Notes: generated from the sequence alone by a model not told the origin. Positions 31,846 to 41,482 are shown, counted from the stretch's first letter. The stretch is 64,000 bases of DNA from Arenibacter catalasegens (GCF_002909235.1 NZ_PHQQ01000016.1:59440-123439), one strand, 5' to 3'. Program-made: numbers and translations.

Positions 31846-33357
31846 TTACAGAACTGAAATAGCCGTTTTAACTCTTTCCAAACAATCTTTTTTGCCAATT
31901 AGGGCCATTATATCAAATATATGAGGTCCTTTCATCTCGCCGACAATAACTAAGCGTAATGGGGGCATAACTTTTCCAAAGGATAGCTCATTCTCTGTAA
32001 TCCATCCCTTCACTTGATTTTCAAGATTTTCAGAGGAAAAATCATCGATGCCTTCAATAAACGTTAACAATTTGGACATTATGGCAGCACTGTCTTCTTT
32101 CCATTGCTTCTTAACCGCTTTATCATCGTAGGTTACCGGCGCAGTAAAGAAATAATTCCCTAATTCCCAAAAATCGTTTACAAATGTAGCCCGTTCCTTT
32201 ATTAAGGATACAACTTCTACAACATAGTTGGCATTATCCTTGCCTTGTGGTAAATTAATTGCTTTGGTTTTCAGGTTCAACAAAAATGCATTTGCCAGTT
32301 CGGAATTGTCCGTGGTCTGCATATAGTGTTGATTGTACCATTTAGTTTTGTCTGGGTCAAATCGTGCTCCTGATTTGTTTACCCTTTCCAAACTGAAGGC
32401 GGCTACTAATTCATCAAGAGAAAATATTTCTTGTTCTGTACCTGGGTTCCAGCCAAGCATTGCCAAGAAATTGGTAACAGCTTCTGGAAAATATCCTTCT
32501 TCGCGGTATCCAACGGAATCATCCCATGTAAGTGGAAAAACAGGAAAGCCCATTTTTGCGCCATCACGTTTACTTAACTTGCCTTTTCCAACTGGTTTCA
32601 TGATTAGCGGTAAATGTCCAAATTGCGGAGTTTCCCATCCAAATGCGTCATATAGTTGTTGGTGAAGGGCTAATGATGGTAGCCATTCTTCACCCCTTAT
32701 TACATGACTTATTTGCATTAAATGGTCATCAACTATATTGGCTAGATGATAGGTTGGCATTCCATCGCTCTTAAATAACACCTTGTCGTCAAGGGTATTG
32801 GTATCTATTTTTATGTCGCCCCTTATGATATCGTGGAGATGTAATTCTTCATCTTGTGGAGTTTTGAATCGGATAACATACTCCTCTCCAGCCTCAAGTT
32901 TGGCCTGTGTTTCATTTGCAGTTAATGATAGGGAGTTTGATAGTTTTAAACGATTGTGGTAATTGTAAATAAATGTCTTGCCTCTTTCCTCATGGTCCTT
33001 TCTATGAGAATCTAGTGCTTCACTAGTGTCAAAAGCATAATAGGCATGACCGCTGGTAATTAGGGTGTCTGCATATTTTTTATATAGATCTTTTCTTTCA
33101 CTTTGGCGGTATGGACCAAATCCAGCCTCTTTTCCAGGACCTTCATCGAAAGGGATATTACACCAGTTAAGAGCATCTATTATGTATTGTTCTGCACCCT
33201 GAACATAACGGTTTTGATCGGTGTCCTCAATTCTCAATATGAAATCGCCGTTGTTCTTTTTGGCGAATAAATAATTGAATAGAGCAGTACGAACACCACC
33301 AATATGTAATGGCCCTGTAGGGCTAGGAGCAAAACGAACGCGTACTTTTTTGGACAT
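31846..33357 (-). CDS. gltX: Glutamyl-tRNA synthetase
   Basis: Class I synthetase that charges tRNA-Glu with glutamate. From ATG at 33357 it is 503 residues: the Rossmann fold opens FAPSPTGPLHIGG (about 9-21) with the HIGH-equivalent HIGG, and the KMSKS-type loop is KLSKRDG. The C-terminal anticodon-binding domain follows. I rejected a longer start nine codons upstream: a minus-strand TATCTTTG promoter box (33374-33381) overlaps it and transcription would begin after it, giving a leader of only about 10 nt. A separate glnS is present in the window, so this enzyme need not mischarge tRNA-Gln. Confidence 0.96.
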   Translation of the reverse strand: MSKKVRVRFAPSPTGPLHIGGVRTALFNYLFAKKNNGDFILRIEDTDQNRYVQGAEQYIIDALNWCNIPFDEGPGKEAGFGPYRQSERKDLYKKYADTLITSGHAYYAFDTSEALDSHRKDHEERGKTFIYNYHNRLKLSNSLSLTANETQAKLEAGEEYVIRFKTPQDEELHLHDIIRGDIKIDTNTLDDKVLFKSDGMPTYHLANIVDDHLMQISHVIRGEEWLPSLALHQQLYDAFGWETPQFGHLPLIMKPVGKGKLSKRDGAKMGFPVFPLTWDDSVGYREEGYFPEAVTNFLAMLGWNPGTEQEIFSLDELVAAFSLERVNKSGARFDPDKTKWYNQHYMQTTDNSELANAFLLNLKTKAINLPQGKDNANYVVEVVSLIKERATFVNDFWELGNYFFTAPVTYDDKAVKKQWKEDSAAIMSKLLTFIEGIDDFSSENLENQVKGWITENELSFGKVMPPLRLVIVGEMKGPHIFDIMALIGKKDCLERVKTAISVL

Positions 33358-33373
33358 TGTATTAATTTTTTCC

Positions 33374-33381
33374 CAAAGATA
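33374..33381 (-). promoter_or_regulatory. -7 promoter box of gltX
   Basis: Minus-strand TATCTTTG, a match to TAnnTTTG, ends 16 bp before the gltX start codon and fixes the start at MSKKVRV. No clear -33 TTG. Confidence 0.6.
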
Positions 33382-33461
33382 CATAAAGCGTTCTATTTGG
33401 TTAAGTGGTTTTTGTAGTACAGTGTCTATTTGGCTTTTTTGTATCTTGGTTCTAAATATGA

Positions 33462-36400
33462 TTGACTTTGGATAATTATAAAAATATATTAGGTAAGCTT
33501 AATTCCTTTATTGCCAAGTTCTATACCAAGATGCTGCTTAAAGGGCTACTTCTTTTTTTGACGTTTGGTGTGCTTTTCTTTTTTTTCGTTTTAGGTGTAG
33601 AGTATTATTTGTGGTTGAGTTCTACTGGACGGTTGATTCTCTTTCTTTTCTTTATATTGACAGAAATGTATTTGTTGTGGAAGTTTATTATTATTCCTGT
33701 ATCCTTTTTATTTAAATGGAAAAGGGGATTAAGTAATAAAGAGGCTTCTTTACTGATTGGGAAGTATTTCCCAGAGGTTGATGATAAGCTTTACAATTTG
33801 TTGGAATTGGCAGAAAGTGATTCTAAATCAGAATTGTTATTGGCTAGTATCCAGCAACGATCCACTGGTTTGGGTACTGTTCCTTTTGTTAAGGCTATTA
33901 ACTTTAAGGATAATATTAGGTATGTGAAATATTTATTTATCCCAGTTGGTATATTTATTTTGATATGGGTTTCAGGAGATATAGTTTCATACTTCAGTTC
34001 ATATAAAAGGGTCATTAATTATGACTTGGCTTATGAACCGCCGGCGCCTTTTAGTTTTAGATTGGTTACTACAGATCTAAATGTATTGGACAAGAATTCT
34101 ATAACTTTAATGGTGACTACCGAAGGGCCTATTAAGCCAGAAGCCGTGTCTATAGTGGTGGGTGATAGGGATTTTCTTTTGCAGTTTAGGGATGGTTTTT
34201 ATCAATATGTTTTTTCTCCACCCTTGCGTAGTACTCCTTTTTATTTTGAAGCAAATGGGGTTAGGTCAAGAGAGTATTTCTTAAATGTTCTTGATACTCC
34301 TTCAATTGTTGATTTTAATATGGTTTTGGATTATCCTGACTATACAAATAGAGATAATGAAGTTATTAGGAGTACTGGAAATGCAGTTTTTCCAGAAGGT
34401 ACAGAAGTATTGTGGAGTATTAATGCAATGGCAACTGAGGATGTTATTTTCCATTCTAGGAATAGTTTTGAATTGTTTATTAAGACTGAGGATAGTTTTA
34501 CGCTCTCTAAAAGAATTTTTGCAGATGTGGATTATGAATTGGCTACATCCAATAGTAATATAAAGGATTATGAGAGGTTAGGGTATCTTTTTACTGTGAT
34601 TAGGGATGCTTACCCTAGTTTGCGCGTTAATCAGGTATTGGATTCCTTAAATCCAAATGTGTCTTATTACGTTGGGGAGGCTACTGATGACTACCAATTA
34701 AGTACGGTTAGATTGGTCTATTATATGAAAGGGGAGGAAGACAGGAAGGTTTTAGTGTTGTCCAGTCCTAATTTGAATTATGATAAATTTTATTACACTT
34801 TTCCTTCTGGGTTAAATTTGGTGGAAGGTATAACTTATGATTTTTATTTTGAGGTTGTGGATAATGATGCCATTCACAAGGGTAAAATAACTAAGAGTCA
34901 GGTATTTAGCTCTACCTTGCTAGATGATAACATGTTGAAAAACAGGGAGTTAAGTTTTCAAAAGTCCATTTTGAGTAATTTTGATAAGTCCTTGGAGAAA
35001 TCTAAAGATCAACAGCTGACCTTAAAGGAATTAACCAGGGAACAAAAAGAGAATAGTAGTTTAAGTTTTTCTGATCAGAATAGGATTAAGGATTTTTTGA
35101 AACAGCAGCAGCAGCAAGAGGAATTAATGAAGAAGTTCAATGGTCAACTAAAGGAAAATCTTAAAAAGACGGATGACGATAGTAAGTTGAATAAATTGCT
35201 CCAAGAGCGGATTGAACGGCAGGAGCTAGAGGCCAAAAAGAATGAGCAATTGTTGGATGAATTGAATAGAATAGCGGAGAAATTGGACAAGGAGGATCTG
35301 GCTAGGCGCTTAGAGGAGTTGGGTAAGAGGCAGAAGAATGGGGATCGTAATTTAGAACAGCTTTTAGAGCTTACCAAACGGTATTATATTCAACAGAAAT
35401 CGGAACAGCTAGCAACCGAATTAAATAAATTGGCCAAAGAACAAGAATCATTGGTAAATATTGATTTAGATAGTTTGAAAGATGATCAGGAGAAATTAGG
35501 TTCCAAATTCGATAATATTTCAAAGGAATTGGATGAATTGAAAAAGGATAATGCTAGTCTTATAAAACCGATGGAGTTAGAAGTGGATCAGAATAAGGTG
35601 GAAGATGTAAAGGCGGAACAAAAGGATGCTTTGGAGGAGATTGGCAAACAGCTTAAATCCGAAAATCCGTCTCAAAACGATAGAAAACTCTCCGACAAAG
35701 GTAAATCCAAGCAAAAGTCAGCTTCTAAAAAGATGAAAGAACTCGCTGAAGATTTGATGCGGTCCAGTTCTGTAGCAGGAGGTGGTACCTCTGAAGCTGA
35801 AGATGCAGAGATGTTGCGACAATTGTTGGATAATCTAATAACCTTTTCTTTTAAACAAGAGAGTTTGTACTATAGTTTGGGTAAATCAGGGATGTCTAGT
35901 ATGATCAATTCTGGTGCCATTAAGAAACAACAGGAATTAAGGGAATTATTTAAGCATGTGGATGACAGTTTGTTTGCTTTATCCCTAAGGCAGGCGGAGA
36001 TGACAGAGTTTGTAAATGAACAGATAGGTGAGGTGTATTATAATTTGGATAAGGCTTTGGAAAGTATGGCTGAGAGTGAGATGTATCAAGGGGCTTCCTA
36101 TCAGAAGTATGTTTTGAATTCTTCTAATAGTCTTTCGGACTTTTTGGCCAATGTTTTGGAAAATATGCAGCAGAATATGAGTATGGGCTCGGGTAAAGGA
36201 AAAGGGGAATCATTTCAATTACCGGATATTATTATGGGTCAAGAAAAATTGGGCGAGAAGTTGGGAGAGATGGGTAAGAAGGGGTCTAAGGGAAAAAGCC
36301 CTGGTGAGGGCAAGGAAGGTGAGGGAAGTGGAGAGAAGCAGGGAAAGGACGGTAGTAGTGGTAAGGAGGGTGATGGTCAGGGAGGTAAAGATGGCAAGGA

Positions 36401-36905
36401 AAAGGGCTCGGGAGGGTCTAAAGGGAAAGAAGGTGGAATTGGTGGTGAAGGAGGTCCTGGTGCTAAGCAGGGAGGGCCTAGTGAGGAAGAGTTAAGTGAG
36501 ATTTATGAAATTTATAAGGAACAACAAGCTTTGCGAGAAGAGTTAGAGAAGCAATTGATGGATCTAATTAATAATGATGATCGGAGGATAGGAGAAAAAT
36601 TGGTCAAACAGATGGAAGATTTTCAAAATGATTTATTACGAAATGGTGTTACTGAGCAAAGCCTTAATAAGATGAATAATATTAACCGTGAACTGCTGAA
36701 ATTGGAAAATGCTGCTCTTAAGCAGGGGAAGTCAGAGAAAAGGGAGAGCAATAGAGGCAATGATGCGTTTCAAAACCCAATACTTACTAAACCCTCAATA
36801 TTAGATAATTATCGTAATGAGGTTGAGATTTTAAACAGACAAGCATTACCTTTGCTGCAGAATTTTCAAATTAAGGTTAAAGAATATTTTGGAGGAGATG
36901 ATTGA
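33462..36905 (+). CDS. DUF4175 family large membrane-anchored protein
   Basis: An 1147-residue protein. Two or three membrane helices occupy the N-terminus (about 28-50, 57-85 and 152-172), followed by a large extracytoplasmic beta-rich region (about 180-500), long glutamine/lysine/glutamate-rich coiled coils (about 505-750), and a low-complexity glycine/lysine/serine tract (about 905-1005, repeats such as GKGKGE and GSGGSKGKEGG). This is the DUF4175 layout of Bacteroidota; function unknown. No suitable ATG begins the frame: the nearest ATG (33458) is out of frame and the first in-frame ATG is codon 24, inside the conserved N-terminus, so TTG 33462 or TTG 33468 is the likely start. It overlaps ybeY by 8 bp. 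Confidence 0.82.
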   Translation: MTLDNYKNILGKLNSFIAKFYTKMLLKGLLLFLTFGVLFFFFVLGVEYYLWLSSTGRLILFLFFILTEMYLLWKFIIIPVSFLFKWKRGLSNKEASLLIGKYFPEVDDKLYNLLELAESDSKSELLLASIQQRSTGLGTVPFVKAINFKDNIRYVKYLFIPVGIFILIWVSGDIVSYFSSYKRVINYDLAYEPPAPFSFRLVTTDLNVLDKNSITLMVTTEGPIKPEAVSIVVGDRDFLLQFRDGFYQYVFSPPLRSTPFYFEANGVRSREYFLNVLDTPSIVDFNMVLDYPDYTNRDNEVIRSTGNAVFPEGTEVLWSINAMATEDVIFHSRNSFELFIKTEDSFTLSKRIFADVDYELATSNSNIKDYERLGYLFTVIRDAYPSLRVNQVLDSLNPNVSYYVGEATDDYQLSTVRLVYYMKGEEDRKVLVLSSPNLNYDKFYYTFPSGLNLVEGITYDFYFEVVDNDAIHKGKITKSQVFSSTLLDDNMLKNRELSFQKSILSNFDKSLEKSKDQQLTLKELTREQKENSSLSFSDQNRIKDFLKQQQQQEELMKKFNGQLKENLKKTDDDSKLNKLLQERIERQELEAKKNEQLLDELNRIAEKLDKEDLARRLEELGKRQKNGDRNLEQLLELTKRYYIQQKSEQLATELNKLAKEQESLVNIDLDSLKDDQEKLGSKFDNISKELDELKKDNASLIKPMELEVDQNKVEDVKAEQKDALEEIGKQLKSENPSQNDRKLSDKGKSKQKSASKKMKELAEDLMRSSSVAGGGTSEAEDAEMLRQLLDNLITFSFKQESLYYSLGKSGMSSMINSGAIKKQQELRELFKHVDDSLFALSLRQAEMTEFVNEQIGEVYYNLDKALESMAESEMYQGASYQKYVLNSSNSLSDFLANVLENMQQNMSMGSGKGKGESFQLPDIIMGQEKLGEKLGEMGKKGSKGKSPGEGKEGEGSGEKQGKDGSSGKEGDGQGGKDGKEKGSGGSKGKEGGIGGEGGPGAKQGGPSEEELSEIYEIYKEQQALREELEKQLMDLINNDDRRIGEKLVKQMEDFQNDLLRNGVTEQSLNKMNNINRELLKLENAALKQGKSEKRESNRGNDAFQNPILTKPSILDNYRNEVEILNRQALPLLQNFQIKVKEYFGGDD

Positions 36906-37317
36906 TTTTCACTACGAAACTGATTTTAGTATTGAGGAGGAAACTAAGTTTACCGATTGGATTAGTAGGCTAGTTAGTTCTGAAAATTGCGATCATACGC
37001 AATTGGATTTTATTTTTTGTGATGATGAGTATCTATTAAAGATTAATCAAGACTATCTAAATCATGATACCTACACCGATATTATTACTTTTCCTTATGA
37101 GGATTTAAATGGACTCGCCGGAGATATTTTTATTTCTGTTCAACGTGTCGGGGAGAATGCGGTAGATTATGGTGTTGATTTTGATACTGAATTAAAGCGG
37201 GTAATGGCTCATGGGGTGTTACACCTTATGGGATATGGTGATAAAAGTGAAAAAGAGACCTTGTTGATGAGGTCTAAGGAGGATGAAAAAATTAAATTGT
37301 TCCACGTGGAACATTAG
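36898..37317 (+). CDS. ybeY: Endoribonuclease YbeY (16S rRNA maturation and ribosome quality control)
   Basis: A 139-residue metal-dependent endoribonuclease involved in 16S rRNA 3' maturation. DTYTDIITFPYE and LAGDIFIS in the middle are family signatures. The metal site is HGVLHLMGYGDK: two His plus an Asp where proteobacterial YbeY has a third His. ATG 36898 is preferred because it is preceded by GGAGG, one of the few Shine-Dalgarno-like sites here; the upstream in-frame TTG (36889) is not needed. It overlaps the DUF4175 gene by 8 bp. The last codons (FHVEH stop) are encoded by a perfect parS site. Confidence 0.93.
   Translation: MIDFHYETDFSIEEETKFTDWISRLVSSENCDHTQLDFIFCDDEYLLKINQDYLNHDTYTDIITFPYEDLNGLAGDIFISVQRVGENAVDYGVDFDTELKRVMAHGVLHLMGYGDKSEKETLLMRSKEDEKIKLFHVEH
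37298..37313. promoter_or_regulatory. parS centromere-like site 1
   Basis: TGTTCCACGTGGAACA is a perfect 16-bp palindrome and an exact match to the widely conserved chromosomal parS sequence bound by ParB (Spo0J). It lies within the last codons of ybeY and ends 10 bp before mnmG. A second identical copy lies 1.9 kb away. No parA or parB is in the window. Confidence 0.85.
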
Positions 37318-37322
37318 AAATT

Positions 37323-39191
37323 ATGTTTGAAAAGGAATATGATGTTATCGTAGTTGGTGCTGGTCATGCTGGTGCCGAAGCTGCAGCTGCAGCGGCCAAT
37401 CTCGGGTCTAAAACTCTTTTGGTTACAATGAACCTACAGACTATTGGACAAATGTCCTGTAATCCTGCTATGGGTGGAATTGCAAAGGGGCAGATTGTCC
37501 GCGAGATTGATGCATTGGGAGGATATAGTGGTATTGTAAGTGATAAAAGCGCCATCCAATTTAAGATGCTTAATAAAAGTAAAGGCCCTGCCATGTGGAG
37601 CCCTAGGACGCAAAATGATAGAATGCGTTTTGCGGAAGAATGGAGAATGGCCTTGGAAAATACACCTAATGTGGATTTTTATCAGGAAATGGTTTCTGGA
37701 CTTTTGGTGGAGAATGGGCGTGCTGTAGGAGTAAAGACATCCTTGGGAATAGACATTAGATCTAGGTCTGTGGTGCTTACTAATGGTACTTTTTTAAACG
37801 GATTAATTCATATAGGAGACAAACAATTTGGTGGGGGTAGAGCAGGTGAAAAAGCTGCAACCGGAATTACCGAACAATTGGTGGGCTTAGGTTTTGAAAG
37901 CGGAAGAATGAAGACGGGAACACCACCTAGGGTGGATGGACGTTCATTGGATTATGCTGTTATGATTCCTCAACCTGGGGATGTGATTCCTGAAAAGTTT
38001 TCCTATTCGGACACAAAGGCGCTTGTTAAACAGCGGGATTGCCATATGACCCATACGAGCCTTTTGGTACATGACTTGCTTCGGGAGGGTTTTGATCGTT
38101 CTCCCATGTTTAATGGCAGGATTAAAAGCTTGGGGCCAAGATACTGCCCGTCTATTGAGGATAAGATAAATCGTTTTGCGGATAAGGATAGTCATCAGCT
38201 TTTTGTTGAACCTGAAGGCTGGAATACCGTAGAGGTTTATGTTAATGGGTTTTCTACTTCTTTGCCGGAAGATGTACAATTTAAGGCATTAAGATCTGTT
38301 AGGGGATTTGAGAAAGTGAAGTTTTTTAGACCTGGTTATGCTATAGAATATGATTATTTTCCACCTACACAGTTGAAGCATACGTTAGAGACTAAGCTAA
38401 TTGATAACTTGTATTTTGCAGGTCAAATCAATGGAACAACAGGTTATGAAGAGGCTGCTTCCCAAGGTTTAATGGCAGGGATAAATGCTCATTTAAAAAT
38501 CAATGAAAAGGATCCTTTTATTCTTAATAGAGATGAAGCTTACATTGGGGTATTGGTAGATGATCTTATCACAAAGGGTACGGAAGAGCCATATCGTATG
38601 TTTACTTCTAGGGCAGAATATAGGACCTTATTACGTCAGGACAATGCGGATTTAAGACTTACACCGAGAAGTTTTAAAATGGGTTTGGCTTCAGAGGAGA
38701 GGCTTGTTAAGATGGAGGAGAAGGAGCGTAAATCTAATGCCTTTATCGAATTTTTTAGAGAAACTAGTTTTAAGCCTGAAGAGATTAATCCTATTTTAGT
38801 TGGTTTGGATTCTTCGACTGTAAAGCAACCGGATAAGATGTTTAAGGTATTTTCTAGGCCTAAAGTGACTATGGATCATATGTTGCAATTGGAAGGTGTT
38901 TCTGAGTTTGTTTCCGATAATAATTTGAATCGGGAGGTTATGGAGCAAGCTGAAATTCAAGTTAAATATTCTGGTTATATCGCCAAGGAAAAGAACAATG
39001 CAGATAAATTGCAACGTTTGGAAAATATAAAAATTCCAAACGGATTTGATTATAGTAAGCTTAAGTCTCTTTCTTATGAAGCCCGAGAGAAGCTTAAGGC
39101 TATTCAGCCAGTCACAATCTCACAGGCCTCTAGAATTAGTGGTGTTTCGCCAAGCGACATTAGTGTTTTACTGGTCTATATGGGCCGGTAA
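37323..39191 (+). CDS. mnmG: tRNA uridine-5-carboxymethylaminomethyl(34) synthesis enzyme MnmG
   Basis: FAD-dependent enzyme that with MnmE modifies the wobble uridine of several tRNAs using methylene-tetrahydrofolate. 622 residues, normal for MnmG/GidA. The FAD-binding start is VVGAGHAGAEAA (about 10-21). QMSCNPAMGGIAKG (about 43-56) and GRMKTGTPPR (about 194-203) are conserved family motifs, the latter next to the active site. The C-terminal helical domain ends with ASRISGVSPSDISVLLVYMG. It follows ybeY by 5 bp and is flanked on both sides by parS sites. A terminator lies about 90 bp downstream. Confidence 0.97.
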   Translation: MFEKEYDVIVVGAGHAGAEAAAAAANLGSKTLLVTMNLQTIGQMSCNPAMGGIAKGQIVREIDALGGYSGIVSDKSAIQFKMLNKSKGPAMWSPRTQNDRMRFAEEWRMALENTPNVDFYQEMVSGLLVENGRAVGVKTSLGIDIRSRSVVLTNGTFLNGLIHIGDKQFGGGRAGEKAATGITEQLVGLGFESGRMKTGTPPRVDGRSLDYAVMIPQPGDVIPEKFSYSDTKALVKQRDCHMTHTSLLVHDLLREGFDRSPMFNGRIKSLGPRYCPSIEDKINRFADKDSHQLFVEPEGWNTVEVYVNGFSTSLPEDVQFKALRSVRGFEKVKFFRPGYAIEYDYFPPTQLKHTLETKLIDNLYFAGQINGTTGYEEAASQGLMAGINAHLKINEKDPFILNRDEAYIGVLVDDLITKGTEEPYRMFTSRAEYRTLLRQDNADLRLTPRSFKMGLASEERLVKMEEKERKSNAFIEFFRETSFKPEEINPILVGLDSSTVKQPDKMFKVFSRPKVTMDHMLQLEGVSEFVSDNNLNREVMEQAEIQVKYSGYIAKEKNNADKLQRLENIKIPNGFDYSKLKSLSYEAREKLKAIQPVTISQASRISGVSPSDISVLLVYMGR

Positions 39192-39209
39192 TTTTATGAT
39201 CGACTTATA

Positions 39210-39225
39210 TGTTCCACGTGGAACA
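39210..39225. promoter_or_regulatory. parS centromere-like site 2
   Basis: Second exact copy of TGTTCCACGTGGAACA, 18 bp after the mnmG stop codon and 1912 bp from the first copy. Two perfect 16-mers at this spacing cannot be chance and point to a ParB loading region. Confidence 0.87.
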
Positions 39226-39283
39226 TTAATTAACTGAACGTGATCTTAACGTTGTTTAAGCTGTTATAATATAATTTTCTTGT

Positions 39284-39324
39284 AAGGATGTTTGCTCTAA
39301 TTGATGAGTAAACATCCTTTTTTT
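39284..39324 (+). terminator. Intrinsic terminator after mnmG
   Basis: Stem AAGGATGTTT / AAACATCCTT (39284-39293 and 39310-39319), extended inside the loop by CTC/GAG, followed by T7 on the plus strand. It ends the DUF4175-ybeY-mnmG unit. The rest of the gap to 39776 shows only the second parS and a possible promoter at 39732. Confidence 0.85.
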
Positions 39325-39731
39325 GTGGCTTAGTTTTTGAGGCCAAATATTAAATGGAGAGGTTGACGGTAATCGAATATTAAAGGAATTTTTGAGTATA
39401 ATTGGCAGGCTAAAATCTTTAGCTCCGTACGTTTATGATCAAACACATTCATAGTAAAATCGATAGTCAAGAGAATTGAATGCGGTTGGATTATTTGATT
39501 GTTTTGTGTTCTGTTGAATCATAAAATGGGCATGCACAGCGAGGTCTGGAAATAGATAGATTTATTTCCGGAATAGGCATTATATCTTCTTGTTAAATTA
39601 ATAGTGCTTGTAGTTTTAATAATGTAATAAAGTGTAGTTGGCTTATGGGGGTTTATTTTTCATAGTGGGGTAGGGATAGTATAGTTGACAATGTTATTTG
39701 ATATTCACTTTCAAGAACTGCGGTTTTAAAG

Positions 39732-39739
39732 TATCTTCG
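39732..39739 (+). promoter_or_regulatory. Possible -7 promoter box of the methyltransferase gene
   Basis: TATCTTCG is one base away from TAnnTTTG and would start transcription near 39746, about 31 nt before ATG 39777. No clear -33 element. Confidence 0.35.
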
Positions 39740-39776
39740 TTGCTTCGTGTATTTATATTTATCAGCGTTTTATACC

Positions 39777-40604
39777 ATGAAGCTTTATTTAGAGACAAAA
39801 GATTACACCCTTACTGGAGAGTCGTTTCAATTGTTGCACGATCCTGTTTTAGATATGTTGGTGACCAAACCACAACCTGAGGATCTGTGGAGGTATTATG
39901 AAAGTGAAAATTATATTTCTCATACCGATGCCAAGAAATCTTTTGTGGATAAGATTTATCATATTGTAAAAGGATATAATCTAAAAAGTAAACTCGCCCT
40001 TATTGACACCTATGTCTCTGGAGACAAAACACTGTTGGATGTGGGAGCAGGTACTGGTGATTTTTTAGCTGTAGCAAAAAAGCAGGGTTGGGAAATTTAT
40101 GGGGTTGAACCTAGCGAATTGGCAAAACGTAAAGCCGCAGAAAAAGACATTGAACTTTATGGAGATTTGGATTCACTTCCGCAGAGAAAGTTTGAGGTTA
40201 TAACGCTCTGGCATGTTTTGGAACATTTGCCGGATCTTGATAAACAGATCTCCAGCTTGGTAGGACTCCTATCGGATTCAGGAACTCTTATTGTTGCTGT
40301 TCCTAACTTTAAATCCTACGATGCCAACTATTATAAAAATTATTGGGCTGCATATGATGTGCCCAGACATCTTTGGCATTTTTCCAGAAATAGTGTTCGG
40401 AGCATTTTTGCTGGACATGGAATGAAAGTTATAAAGACGAAGCCTATGATTTTTGATGCCTTTTATGTCTCCCTTCTTTCTGAAAGATATAAGAGCGGTA
40501 AGCATAATTTTGTAAAGGCTTTTTGGTCGGGTTTAAAGTCAAATATGTTGGCTTATAAGTCCAAAGAGTATTCTTCCTTGATTTACATCATTAAAAGAGG
40601 CTAA
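39777..40604 (+). CDS. Class I SAM-dependent methyltransferase (Methyltransf_23 type)
   Basis: A 275-residue soluble methyltransferase. The SAM-binding motif I is LLDVGAGTGDFLAVA (about 87-101), with the acidic residue after strand 2 in YGVEPSELA, and motif LWHVLEHLPD (about 142-151), typical of proteins annotated Methyltransf_23. The C-terminal part (DVPRHLWHFSRNSV) matches this group, which often modifies sugars, lipids or small metabolites. ATG 39777 is chosen because the GTG ten codons earlier would lie at the predicted transcription start. Substrate not deducible; single-gene unit. Confidence 0.85.
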   Translation: MKLYLETKDYTLTGESFQLLHDPVLDMLVTKPQPEDLWRYYESENYISHTDAKKSFVDKIYHIVKGYNLKSKLALIDTYVSGDKTLLDVGAGTGDFLAVAKKQGWEIYGVEPSELAKRKAAEKDIELYGDLDSLPQRKFEVITLWHVLEHLPDLDKQISSLVGLLSDSGTLIVAVPNFKSYDANYYKNYWAAYDVPRHLWHFSRNSVRSIFAGHGMKVIKTKPMIFDAFYVSLLSERYKSGKHNFVKAFWSGLKSNMLAYKSKEYSSLIYIIKRG

Positions 40605-40870
40605 TACGTGTTTTAAGCGGTTTTACGGCTGTTTTACTGCGTGAGTCATATATGGGCATTTCTCGCGGAAGAAAGATGTGAACAGGCTTTATTTAGCATT
40701 CATTTACCATAGAGTATAAGTATTGAAAATATTTTTAGTATAGATTTTATTGATGATTGTTGAAGGCTAGATGTGTTGCCCTTCCATGGAAAAAGACAAA
40801 ATGGGCTGGACTAAATTCTTGGGTTCTAATTTTTGACAAAAATTTTTGACTTATTCTAAAAAACCTTTTC

Positions 40871-40878
40871 TATTTTTG
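40871..40878 (+). promoter_or_regulatory. -7 promoter box of the OmpH-like gene
   Basis: TATTTTTG fits TAnnTTTG, with a TTG at 40846-40848 (22-bp spacing, slightly long). It ends 23 bp before ATG 40902. Confidence 0.55.
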
Positions 40879-40901
40879 CCCAAATTTAAATTAAAGAGAA
40901 A

Positions 40902-41408
40902 ATGAAAAAATTAGTTTTGGCGCTGGTATTTATCGGAACAATATCTTGCCAACAAGAAAAGATAGCTTTTGTCGATAATGTGAAGTTGATGGATACCTAT
41001 CAGGAGAAAATTGATATTGAAGCTAAGTTTAAGACAAGAACGGAAACTTTCGGAAAAAAGAGGGATAGTGTTTCCCAAGCTTTTCAAATTGAGGCACAAG
41101 CTTTCCAGGCTAAGGCTCAAAAAATGGCTCAAACCAAAGCGCAAGAGGAGTATGCTCAATTACAACAACGTAGTCAGTTCATAGGCCAACAGTTGCAACA
41201 GGAAGAGCAGCAATTGCAGATGGAAGGTCAAACAGAGATGGATAGCTTGGTGTCTAAAGTAAAAAATGAAATCAAGGCATACGGGGAATCAAATGGATAC
41301 TCTTTTATTTTAACTGGTGGTGACGGGGGTAGCGTTCTTTATGGGACCGAAACCCATAATGTGACCGATGCTATCGTTAAAATTTTGAACGAGAGCTACA
41401 AGAAGTAA
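40902..41408 (+). CDS. OmpH/Skp family periplasmic chaperone-like lipoprotein
   Basis: A 168-residue Skp/OmpH-type protein. Skp trimers hold unfolded outer-membrane proteins in the periplasm. The signal sequence KKLVLALVFIGTISC ends in a cysteine (C17) followed by QQEK, suggesting a lipoprotein although the lipobox is not ideal. A long glutamine-rich helix (about 45-115: AFQIEAQAFQAKAQKMAQTKA) forms the tentacle region, and the C-terminal YSFILTGGDGGSVLYG block is the conserved small beta domain. Many Bacteroidota carry several OmpH paralogues; the usual pair next to bamA is not this locus. A strong terminator follows. Confidence 0.85.
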   Translation: MKKLVLALVFIGTISCQQEKIAFVDNVKLMDTYQEKIDIEAKFKTRTETFGKKRDSVSQAFQIEAQAFQAKAQKMAQTKAQEEYAQLQQRSQFIGQQLQQEEQQLQMEGQTEMDSLVSKVKNEIKAYGESNGYSFILTGGDGGSVLYGTETHNVTDAIVKILNESYKK

Positions 41409-41444
41409 GACATGAATGGAACATCTTCCTTGAAGATGTATTAT

Positions 41445-41482
41445 AAAAAAAACCTTCGAAATTTACTTCGAAGGTTTTTTTT
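41445..41482. terminator. Strong bidirectional terminator between the OmpH-like and alcohol dehydrogenase genes
   Basis: Perfect 16-bp arms AAAAAAAACCTTCGAA and complement, loop ATTTAC, A/T runs on either side. It serves the convergent OmpH-like gene (+) and alcohol dehydrogenase (-). Confidence 0.9.
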
